From NCBI GenBank assembly GCA_964405775.1, contig CAYOPG010000028.1, positions 1 to 25,530 of the forward strand: a stretch of DNA of 25,530 nt, given 5' to 3'. Shown one piece after another: positions 14,541 to 21,935 of this stretch (positions within the stretch are counted from its first letter, which is position 1; each line of letters opens with the position of its first letter). The stretch is from JAAZFF01 sp964405775 (GTDB lineage Bacteria > Verrucomicrobiota > Kiritimatiellia > RFP12 > UBA3636). The position numbers were made by a program, and so were the translations under genes. The notes below the pieces were generated by a model. That model ran no database searches. It was not told where the DNA came from and saw only the letters and a list, made by a program, of their open reading frames with translations.

Positions 14541-17500
14541 TTATTCGATTTCGATCAGGAAAAGGTTCGCCACGGGCAGGAGCTTGAAGTCATCCACCGG
14601 AACCTCGGCGTTGTTGATGAGGTCGGTGATGCGCTTGATCTTGCCCTGTGTTTCCAGGCGGACAGGGGTGATTATGTTCCCGTCTCCATATGTCTCGCCG
14701 ATCGCAGCCAGAACATAGCCGTTGCCAACTTTCGCGCAACGTACATCCACGCCTTTCAGAGGGGTGGGCGCAACAATGTCTTTATGGACAAGACGGACGG
14801 GGTCGTGCAGATCCAGATCGGTCATAGCCTGGTCAAACACGCGCGTATAGAGATTGCGCAGTGCGCCGCCATCTATTTCGCCCTTGTCGTTTAGCGGCGG
14901 CATAATCGCAATCACGCGCCCTTTCCCCACAGCCTTTGAGACGGCGCCCGTGACTGCATATTCCTCCCAACCCCAAGCGGACATCAGTTCGCTAGTATCG
15001 CGTGGGTCGTTGTACTTTGTACGCGCAAAGCTGTTTGTCAGCATGATGGCAGTGCCGCCGTTGTTGACGTAGTCGAGTACCCCCTGGTATGTGGAGTCGC
15101 TGACGTATGTTGTTTCACACGCGATTACCAGTTTAAACTTAGAAAGTTCCCTGCGAGCGACTGCCTTTTCGGTGGCATAGTGCGGCTGAACGCCTAGTTC
15201 GTATTGAGGTGGCGCGATCTGGTAGCGGAATTTGTCGACAATGCCCCAGCTGCGATCCGCGACGATGTCCGGATATATAGTGGCGATTTTGCGTTCTTTC
15301 TGATTGAGTGCGAAAATGTACGGATCAAAAAGACGCTGCACGTCCATTCCGGAGAATGAGAGCGCGTGCATCGATTGTGCGCTGCCGGTTGTGTTGGAGA
15401 ACCTATGGTTCGGGTGCCAGCACCACCAGTTGCCGTCTGCAAGGCCGTGGATTGCGAGCTTCCAAGGTACAACAGCGACGGACGCCCAGTCGCGGTACCA
15501 TATATGTATTTCAGTGTTCACTAGAGGCTTGTCGGGGTAGACCGAGCGGCAGAGGTCCAGAAAAACCAGATCTCGTTCACCGCAGTTGCCGTCGTGGCCG
15601 GAGATGTCGTAGAACGACTGCAGCCTCTCGATGTCGAAGGATGCAGCGGTTATGGACATAAACTTAGTATGTGTCGGGCGTTTAGGGTCGAATGTCTTTG
15701 CAGCCTTATTCAGGAAGTTGAAGAAGTCTGCGTGCAGATCCTGCATGAACATCTGGAAATCCACCCATGGGGCGTGGTTGCCGGTTTCGCGGTCTAGGCC
15801 GCGCGGGAGCTGTATGTCCTCGAAGCTCTTGAATTTGCTGCCCCAGCGTTTGTTCAGCTCCTCTATGGAGACATACTTCTTTTTGGCGTACTGGTCGATG
15901 AAATCGCGGCGCGTCATCTCGGAGAAGTTGCGGTAATCGGGCTCGTTCCAAAGCCAGAAGCTCCGTACAACCGGGAATGACTTGAAGAACTCTATTCTTT
16001 GCTTGATTCGGTTCACTATTTCCGCACGCGCTATCGGGTGCTGTATTAGGAACGCAAGGAAGTTATTGGGATCTACGTTTGCGATTTCGGGGTAAACTTT
16101 TTTGAGTTCTTCCATGCTGGAATCATCGATTGCGATATTAACCAGCATGCCATTTGTGTAGCAATCGTTCAGGTAATTGGTGGCTGCCGACGCGTTTCTT
16201 TTGTAGTCTATCTCCGGGCTGATGGAGTTCGCCCCTAGTCTCCAGGCATACGGTAGATCGTTGCGCATGAACCAGAAAGTGCATGGCCCCCAGAGCCATA
16301 CAGGTTTGCCTTTGTGGCTATAGAAGCCGTCCTTGAACGTCAGCTCGTTTGCCTTGAATTGTGCGGGCATTCTTAGCTGTTTTGAGGGATCCTTGAGAAT
16401 CGTCTCCATGTATTCCTTGTGCTTGGGGAACAGCTCGTTGAGATATTCTGTGTTGGCAATCACCAGACGCGGGAAGCTGCGCAGGTCTCCACGGCAACGT
16501 CCGATGAATAACTCGTGCAGTGCAACCATGGCCTCTGGATAGCGGGTATCGAGTCCCTTTGCTTTGACCTGCTCGCAAAGGTTAGATAGTGCAAGAGTTT
16601 GATCGACGAGGCGTGAGATCAATGCCTCCAGCTCCGCTACCGGCTGGATCTTCAGCAAGTCACCATAAGCGGGCGCTGACACCTGAACTGTCTTTGGCTC
16701 ACGACCATCCACCAGCAGGCGGCCTGCCAGCGCGACGCTACGTTTGCCGAGTTTTTCGGAATGAACGGCGATGTTGGAACCCGTCTTTCCGGGAGGCAGC
16801 ACCACTTCGTTTGTAGAAAGCGCGATCTCTGGAGCCGCGGCATCGAAAAGCTCTAACAACCCTTTTACTTCTGCATTGGAGTTGTTATGGAACGTGAAAG
16901 TCGGGTTTATGTTCTCGTTCACGAATTCGAAAGAAGGTAGCATGGCGTACGCCGCTATGTCTTTGCGATCCGCTCGCGGTGAAAAAGTCAACACCGGGAA
17001 ATGGTAGCCGCTGTAGGCTCCGTAAAGTCCGGGAGCCCAGCCTATCGCGCCGCCGCCGGCTTCGCCGTCGTTGTCGTGGATGATCAAGTTGAACTTAAGA
17101 GGCGAATACGTTGTGGGCACGTATGGGGTCAGCATCCTCCAAGGGAATGCGGCCTCGAAATAAGTAACCGATCCCTCGCCAGATTTTTCGCGCTTTGCTG
17201 CGGAGAAGATTTTGCCAGTCTGCGCATCCGCCGGGCCGTTCTCAACGAATCTCCTGCGCTCGTCCTCTGTTCCGAACGCGTTGTTGATCATAGACTCGTC
17301 AAGACGTTCCTGCCTGTGCAGGAAGCGAGTCCCTATTTTGCCGTCTTCCGCGACATTGAACACCAGATGCACATCATCGGCGCCGTATGCCTTGCCGACG
17401 TCCACCCAGCCGACGATAACCTTGCGTTCGGCATCGGCGAACGCCACTTCTATGCGGTTTGGCGCCGGAGCCTTATCATCCTTAACTTCTAAGCCGATGT

Positions 17501-17882
17501 AGAAGCTCTCGTCATCGGCTCCAAGATACATCTGCGCGGATAGATTCGCCTCGCTCTTATACTCGCCATTCCAAGTTACGTAACCCGGGCCACCAATCTT
17601 GATCGGCTTTACGCCGTTGGAACGCCAGTCGGCGAGATCCCCGTCGATTTTGATCCTGCTTTTGACGGATGTGACCGCGGACGTCGTCCCATTGAATGGG
17701 ATGAAGTGCACTGCGTTCTGCGACTTCAGCCTTATGTCTCCATCGATCGCCTCGGCGCGCTTTTCATCTTCGTTTTGTTCCGCTGCGCGTACTGCTGGAA
17801 CAGACAGGGTGATTAACGTTGCTGCCATGGCGCAAATGGCGGTACTGTTGCGCTTTAGTAGTCGTTTGATGGTTGTTTTCAT
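14541..17882 (-). CDS. Secreted multidomain glycosidase, clan GH-A (GH42-like) with CBM9-like domain
   Basis: This is a 1113-residue exported protein with a signal peptide at 1-33. Residues about 75-300 resemble a CBM9-type domain (IKIDGDLADWRS near 78; YFEAAFPWRML near 241), followed by a beta-sandwich linker (about 315-405) and a helical stretch (410-500). A (beta/alpha)8 barrel spans about 515-830: GKPVWLWGPCTFWFMRNDLPYAW, the acid/base candidate E647 in FWLWNEPDYRN, ELNKRWGSKFKSFEDIQLPR as in GH42, and the nucleophile candidate E791 in LVNTEIHIW. Residues about 900-1010 look like the GATase-like trimerisation domain of GH42 (VLDYVNNGGTAIMLTNSFA). The substrate is probably a plant or host glycan beta-linkage, such as galactoside. 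The GGAG ribosome-binding site lies 8-9 bases before the ATG. The gene stands alone, flanked by a hairpin downstream. Confidence 0.8.
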   Translation of the reverse strand: MKTTIKRLLKRNSTAICAMAATLITLSVPAVRAAEQNEDEKRAEAIDGDIRLKSQNAVHFIPFNGTTSAVTSVKSRIKIDGDLADWRSNGVKPIKIGGPGYVTWNGEYKSEANLSAQMYLGADDESFYIGLEVKDDKAPAPNRIEVAFADAERKVIVGWVDVGKAYGADDVHLVFNVAEDGKIGTRFLHRQERLDESMINNAFGTEDERRRFVENGPADAQTGKIFSAAKREKSGEGSVTYFEAAFPWRMLTPYVPTTYSPLKFNLIIHDNDGEAGGGAIGWAPGLYGAYSGYHFPVLTFSPRADRKDIAAYAMLPSFEFVNENINPTFTFHNNSNAEVKGLLELFDAAAPEIALSTNEVVLPPGKTGSNIAVHSEKLGKRSVALAGRLLVDGREPKTVQVSAPAYGDLLKIQPVAELEALISRLVDQTLALSNLCEQVKAKGLDTRYPEAMVALHELFIGRCRGDLRSFPRLVIANTEYLNELFPKHKEYMETILKDPSKQLRMPAQFKANELTFKDGFYSHKGKPVWLWGPCTFWFMRNDLPYAWRLGANSISPEIDYKRNASAATNYLNDCYTNGMLVNIAIDDSSMEELKKVYPEIANVDPNNFLAFLIQHPIARAEIVNRIKQRIEFFKSFPVVRSFWLWNEPDYRNFSEMTRRDFIDQYAKKKYVSIEELNKRWGSKFKSFEDIQLPRGLDRETGNHAPWVDFQMFMQDLHADFFNFLNKAAKTFDPKRPTHTKFMSITAASFDIERLQSFYDISGHDGNCGERDLVFLDLCRSVYPDKPLVNTEIHIWYRDWASVAVVPWKLAIHGLADGNWWCWHPNHRFSNTTGSAQSMHALSFSGMDVQRLFDPYIFALNQKERKIATIYPDIVADRSWGIVDKFRYQIAPPQYELGVQPHYATEKAVARRELSKFKLVIACETTYVSDSTYQGVLDYVNNGGTAIMLTNSFARTKYNDPRDTSELMSAWGWEEYAVTGAVSKAVGKGRVIAIMPPLNDKGEIDGGALRNLYTRVFDQAMTDLDLHDPVRLVHKDIVAPTPLKGVDVRCAKVGNGYVLAAIGETYGDGNIITPVRLETQGKIKRITDLINNAEVPVDDFKLLPVANLFLIEIE

Positions 17883-17974
17883 TTGTATTCTCCAGAACTT
17901 GATCCCTCTTTTTTACTGAACAAGTATATGATCATTGTACGTTGTCGCATGATAGCAGATATTGGGGCGATTTA

Positions 17975-18012
17975 GTACAGGAGACTTTTCTGTACAGAAG
18001 TACGGAAGTACG
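17975..18012. promoter_or_regulatory. Cluster of GTAC-containing repeats between divergent genes
   Basis: GTACAG (17975-17980) and CTGTAC (17990-17995) form an inverted repeat with a 9-base spacer. They are followed at once by two tandem copies of GAAGTACG (17997-18004 and 18005-18012). The cluster sits in the 266-base gap between the GH-A enzyme gene and hppA. This arrangement suggests an operator for one of the two divergent genes; no known box is recognised. Confidence 0.4.
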
Positions 18013-18069
18013 CGAGTAGCGGGATTCTTACGAAATCTCGGCTCCAATCGCGGCTTTTGCAAAAACAGC

Positions 18070-18098
18070 TTGCATTTTTCGCATGTCTGAAGCAGAAT
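18070..18098 (+). promoter_or_regulatory. Candidate promoter of hppA
   Basis: TTGCAT (18070-18075) and CAGAAT (18093-18098) are spaced by 17 bases, about 50 bases before the hppA start. Matches to the sigma-70 consensus are partial (3/6 and 4/6), so this is only a candidate. Confidence 0.25.
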
Positions 18099-18148
18099 AG
18101 CATACCGTTATCGATCCTCAATATCTTTAAAAGAATGGACGGAATATA

Positions 18149-20272
18149 ATGACTGTAGACATGTGGCTGTATGTTGCAATGGCGTTAGGGTTCGTTTCAC
18201 TGGGATATGCGCTGTATTTGTTCCATTGGGTAAGCAAGCAGGACGTGGGTGGCTCTCGTGAACAGCAGATAGCCCGTTTCGTTCAGGAAGGCGCCCGGGC
18301 ATATCTCAAGAAGCTCTACACAACGCTGGCAAAGCTGGTGGGCGTGTTGGCGGTTATTCTTGCGATGATATTCAGCGTCAACATGATTGAAACAGTGAAA
18401 GCGGGGAGTTTGGTCGGTGCTGCAAATCCCCTTGAAGGTGTGTGGACCGCCGTAGCTTTCATATGCGGCTCCCTCTGCTCCGCAATAGCCGGCTATCTAG
18501 GTATGAGCATAGCCGTCAAGGCAAACCTGCGTTCCGCAGTCGCCGCCAAGACGGGCCTAAACCCTGCATTCAATGTCGCCTTCTACGCGGGCGCTGTGCT
18601 TGGGATGGCGATGGTCGGTACGGCTGTCATAGGCATATGCGCAATTTTCCTATTGACTGAAGACGCCAACATCCTTCTCGGATTCTCGCTTGGGGCTTCA
18701 GCTATGGCGCTGCTCGCCAAGGCTGGTGGGGGCATATTCACAAAGACGGCGGATATCGCCGCGGATCTGGTTGGCAAGGTCGAGGCGGGCATTCCCGAGG
18801 ACGATCCGCGCAATCCCGCGGTGATTGCGGATAACGTTGGCGACAACGTTGGCGACGTCGCCGGGATGGGCGCGGATATTTTCGACTCATACGTTGCGTC
18901 GGCCGTCGCGGCGATGGTGCTGGGCGTTGGTCTTGGTGGTACAGCCGTCGCCGAAGGCATGGACAAGCGCTTCTATGAAGTGTTTCCAGTCATCTTGTGC
19001 GGGGTCGGCATGGTCGCCAGCTTTATAGGCATCCAGTTCGTTCGCGTCGGCAAAAACGGCAAGCCTGGCGATGCACTTAACCGCGGAACCGTTCTCACTT
19101 GTATAATTTTCGCAATTTTAGCTTCGTTGTTGGTTTTTGCAAACGGTTACAGCCGCGCAGATGTCGGCATCCTGATCGCAACCGTTTCGGGGCTTGTCAT
19201 CGCGGTGCTCATAGGATTCATAACCGACTACTTCACGAATGATGAAAAGAGGCCTGTCCGCAAGGTCGCCGAGATGTCCAAATCCGGCTCCGCCATTACG
19301 ATCATAACCGGCCTCAGCTACGGTTTTATCTCCGTTCTTCCGAGCATTGTAGGCATAGTGCTCGCGATGCTTTGTGCTTACTTTGGCGCAGCCGCATTCG
19401 GTGTCAGCGGTATTTACGGCATCGGCGTATCGGCGGTGGGCATGCTCTCGATTACGGGCGTTATCGTGTCGGCCGATGCTTATGGCCCGATAGTTGACAA
19501 CGCCAAGGGGATCGCCGAGATGTCCGGCATGGGGCACGAAGTGGTGGATCGTTGTGATACGCTCGACTCCGCCGGCAACACGGCCAAGGCTATCACCAAG
19601 GGATTTGCGATTAGCGCAGCCGCTCTCACAGTGCTGGCGCTCTTCTCGGCTTATGGTGAAGTGCTGGGGAACCTCGGTGAACAATATGCTCTGAACATCG
19701 ATCTCCAGAATCCCGTGGTTCTTGTCGGAGTGTTCCTTGGAGCCATAGCGCCGCCGGTTTTTGCGGCTCTGCTGATGCTTGCCGTCACAAAGAACGCATT
19801 TATCATGATCGAGGAGATTCGCGCTCAGTTCCGCGCCAAGCCTGGCATAATGAAGGGCACCGAACTTCCCGACTATAACCGCTGCGTTTCAATAGCGTCA
19901 CAGGGTGCGCTTTCGTCGCTCGTCATACCGGCCTTGATAGCCGTGGTGCTTCCCCTCGCAGTGGGGCTGTTGCTGGGTACAGACGCGCTTGGCGGATTCC
20001 TCGGTGGCGCGATTTTCACGGGCGTGATTTTCGCAATGTTCATGTCGAACTCCGGCGGCCTGTGGGACAACGCCAAAAAGTATGTCGAGTCCGGCCATCA
20101 TGGCGGTCCGGGGTCTGACGCTCATAAGGCGGCAGTTGTGGGGGATACTGTCGGCGATCCGTTCAAGGATACCGCAGGTCCTTCAATCAACACGCTTATA
20201 ACCGTGATGTCGCTCGTCTGTTCGCTATTTGCCCCTGTCATCGCGGCACTTCAGCTAAAGAACTTCATTTAG
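18149..20272 (+). CDS. hppA: Membrane-bound, ion-pumping pyrophosphatase
   Basis: This 707-residue polytopic protein hydrolyses pyrophosphate and pumps cations across the inner membrane. Substrate-binding motifs include GGGIFTKTADIAADLVGKVE (193-212), DDPRNPAVIADNVGDNVGD (218-236) and, near the C-terminus, the DTVGDPFKDTAGP block. The potassium-dependence position reads GNTAKAITKG with K480 and T483, the signature of K+-independent enzymes, all known members of which pump protons. The semi-conserved Glu of the ion gate (usually ADLFES/TY) is Asp here (GADIFDSYV, D246). The length is normal (about 670-800). The ribosome-binding site is weak (GACGGAAT). The unknown 255-residue gene follows after 52 bases with a strong ribosome-binding site, and mgtC comes next; the three may share a transcript. 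Confidence 0.96.
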   Translation: MTVDMWLYVAMALGFVSLGYALYLFHWVSKQDVGGSREQQIARFVQEGARAYLKKLYTTLAKLVGVLAVILAMIFSVNMIETVKAGSLVGAANPLEGVWTAVAFICGSLCSAIAGYLGMSIAVKANLRSAVAAKTGLNPAFNVAFYAGAVLGMAMVGTAVIGICAIFLLTEDANILLGFSLGASAMALLAKAGGGIFTKTADIAADLVGKVEAGIPEDDPRNPAVIADNVGDNVGDVAGMGADIFDSYVASAVAAMVLGVGLGGTAVAEGMDKRFYEVFPVILCGVGMVASFIGIQFVRVGKNGKPGDALNRGTVLTCIIFAILASLLVFANGYSRADVGILIATVSGLVIAVLIGFITDYFTNDEKRPVRKVAEMSKSGSAITIITGLSYGFISVLPSIVGIVLAMLCAYFGAAAFGVSGIYGIGVSAVGMLSITGVIVSADAYGPIVDNAKGIAEMSGMGHEVVDRCDTLDSAGNTAKAITKGFAISAAALTVLALFSAYGEVLGNLGEQYALNIDLQNPVVLVGVFLGAIAPPVFAALLMLAVTKNAFIMIEEIRAQFRAKPGIMKGTELPDYNRCVSIASQGALSSLVIPALIAVVLPLAVGLLLGTDALGGFLGGAIFTGVIFAMFMSNSGGLWDNAKKYVESGHHGGPGSDAHKAAVVGDTVGDPFKDTAGPSINTLITVMSLVCSLFAPVIAALQLKNFI

Positions 20273-20324
20273 TTTAGTAATTCTGCGCAATTAAACCCGC
20301 CAACTAAAGAACAGGAGGAAACAT

Positions 20325-21092
20325 ATGGAAAAGCATCTGTATTTGTCGCTAGTACCCGAAGCATTGATCGCTTCACAGCTCACCCCTGAGGAGTTCGGCG
20401 CGTATTATGCCTGCGGGACGCAGCGCAAGGCGCGCGGTCAGGCGATGTTCATAGAGATCGATCCGGGATTCCGTAGCAGAGATTTCCGAATCAACGAGGC
20501 TCTGGAGCGCTGCGTACCACATGAAAGGGGCGAGCCCAAGAGCTCGGTCTACATTTCCGTCTACAGGATCGCAGAGCGCATTCCGGTATCTGCACTGGGG
20601 GCGCTTTACCTTGTAACGAACGACGGTCGCACGGCGGAACTGCCAAAGAGAACAGTCCCTAGCGACACTCTCGCCAGAGGCTTGCACTTGTATCAGGAGC
20701 TGAGCCCGACACGCCCGCTTGTCGCCAGCACCTTGGCTCCCCTTGAGTTCTATAAGTACATGACGGCGCTTCCGGATAATCTCTTCTCAATCCCCGCCCT
20801 TTACTTTGTCGATCTGCGCCTCGGCGAACTCGCTCAGGATCCCGAGTTTGGTGGATGCGAAGACCTCCCGTACGAGAATATCGACCATCTCCGCCAGTGC
20901 CTGCTTGAAATACGCGCCACAAAGGCACAAACTAAGATAGTCGACCGCAACCACTCGATAGTTTTCCCGTACAGGCTTGTTGACACAGGTTTCTATTTCG
21001 GCAGTGGCAAGGAAATGGCGTTCTATCAAATGCCCACAAAGGCTGAAATGCTCAACAAGTACTACAACTGGTGGCGTTCGTCTCAGGTATAG
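20325..21092 (+). CDS. Conserved-looking protein of unknown function with internal duplication
   Basis: I do not recognise this 255-residue protein. It has no signal peptide or membrane segment and should be cytoplasmic. Two stretches 118 residues apart align without gaps: residues 14-28 (LIASQLTPEEFGAYY) and 132-146 (LVASTLAPLEFYKYM) share 8 of 15 residues, and A40-M-F-I aligns with A158-L-Y-F. The protein therefore seems to be two copies of one domain. Other conspicuous segments are EIDPGFRSRDFRINEALERC (44-63), VPHERGEPKSSVYISVYRI (64-82) and the Trp/Tyr-rich tail NKYYNWWRS. A strong ribosome-binding site (CAGGAGGAAAC) and normal codon use support a real gene. It lies 52 bases after hppA and 66 before mgtC, so a role linked to ion or pyrophosphate balance is possible but unproven. 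Confidence 0.8.
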   Translation: MEKHLYLSLVPEALIASQLTPEEFGAYYACGTQRKARGQAMFIEIDPGFRSRDFRINEALERCVPHERGEPKSSVYISVYRIAERIPVSALGALYLVTNDGRTAELPKRTVPSDTLARGLHLYQELSPTRPLVASTLAPLEFYKYMTALPDNLFSIPALYFVDLRLGELAQDPEFGGCEDLPYENIDHLRQCLLEIRATKAQTKIVDRNHSIVFPYRLVDTGFYFGSGKEMAFYQMPTKAEMLNKYYNWWRSSQV

Positions 21093-21158
21093 TTTGCCAG
21101 AGCCGTGCGCTGGGTTTCAAATCCGGCACACGGCTTCGCGGCATGGGAGTATCGCAAA

Positions 21159-21848
21159 ATGACTCTAGAGACCACATGTCTGGTGCGGCTGATTTTCGCC
21201 GGGATACTCGGCGGGCTGATAGGTATAGAGCGCGAATTACGGTCAAAGGAGGCTGGCTTGCGTACGCATTTTCTCGTGGCGCTCGGCTCGGCTCTGTATA
21301 TGCTTGTATCGCAGTACGGTTTCTCAGACGCTCTGAAAACGCTCCCCTTGCTGTACGGTGATGAGATCAGCTTAAGGTTCGATATAAGCCGGGTCGCCGC
21401 GCAAGTGGTGACCGGCATCGGTTTCATCGGCGCCGGCATGATTGTGCTGCACAGACGCTACGTAGTTGGTCTTACAACCGCAGCAGGTATATGGGCGACC
21501 GCCGCAATTGGGCTCGCTGTAGGCGGGGGCATGTTCATGACCTCAATTACCGCCACGGTGCTAGTACTGATCGGGTTGGAGCTTTTCATGTTTCTGTCGA
21601 ATTTATTAGGTCATCAGAAGCGCGAAATGCGAGTGTTTTTTCTGGCAGACAGTTTGGCTGTAAGTGACGCCGTGCTGGAAGCTTTTACACAACAGGGGAA
21701 GAGTATCAGCGCGTACTCCTCCGAGAACATTGATGGCAAAGTGAGAGTCAGTGTCGAACTCGAAGTTCCGGAAAAGGACGCGAATGCGGGGAAAATTCTG
21801 GCGTATCTCAAAACGATAAATGGGATCGAAACCGAGTCGATAAAGTGA
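21159..21848 (+). CDS. MgtC/SapB family membrane protein with C-terminal ACT-like domain
   Basis: This encodes 229 residues starting at the ATG at 21159, which has GGGAG 9 bases upstream; an open frame back to a GTG at 21105 adds non-family residues. Residues about 5-140 hold four or five membrane segments with classic MgtC motifs: LGGLIGIERELRSKEAGLRTHFLVALGSAL, then AAQVVTGIGFIGAGMIV and GLTTAAGIWATAAIGLAVGGG. Residues about 150-229 are soluble and look like the ACT-like tail of many MgtC proteins (RVSVELEVPEKDANAGKILAYLKTINGIE). MgtC proteins in pathogens modulate Mg2+ adaptation and F-type ATP synthase; most environmental members are uncharacterised. It follows the unknown gene downstream of hppA, so the cluster may deal with ion homeostasis. 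No terminator is evident after it. Confidence 0.9.
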   Translation: MTLETTCLVRLIFAGILGGLIGIERELRSKEAGLRTHFLVALGSALYMLVSQYGFSDALKTLPLLYGDEISLRFDISRVAAQVVTGIGFIGAGMIVLHRRYVVGLTTAAGIWATAAIGLAVGGGMFMTSITATVLVLIGLELFMFLSNLLGHQKREMRVFFLADSLAVSDAVLEAFTQQGKSISAYSSENIDGKVRVSVELEVPEKDANAGKILAYLKTINGIETESIK

Positions 21849-21935
21849 GAGCATCGGCGGGGTATTGGTGGATGGCAGGCCATCGGTATAAGGTATCACT
21901 AGCTCTGTGTAACTAATCAAACTAGGGGTCAGGAC

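Noticed and set aside
21105..21135. tRNA T-arm-like sequence (GGGTTTCAAATCC)
   Set aside because: A 5-bp stem can be drawn, but the loop is not 7 bases and no acceptor, D or anticodon arm is present around it.
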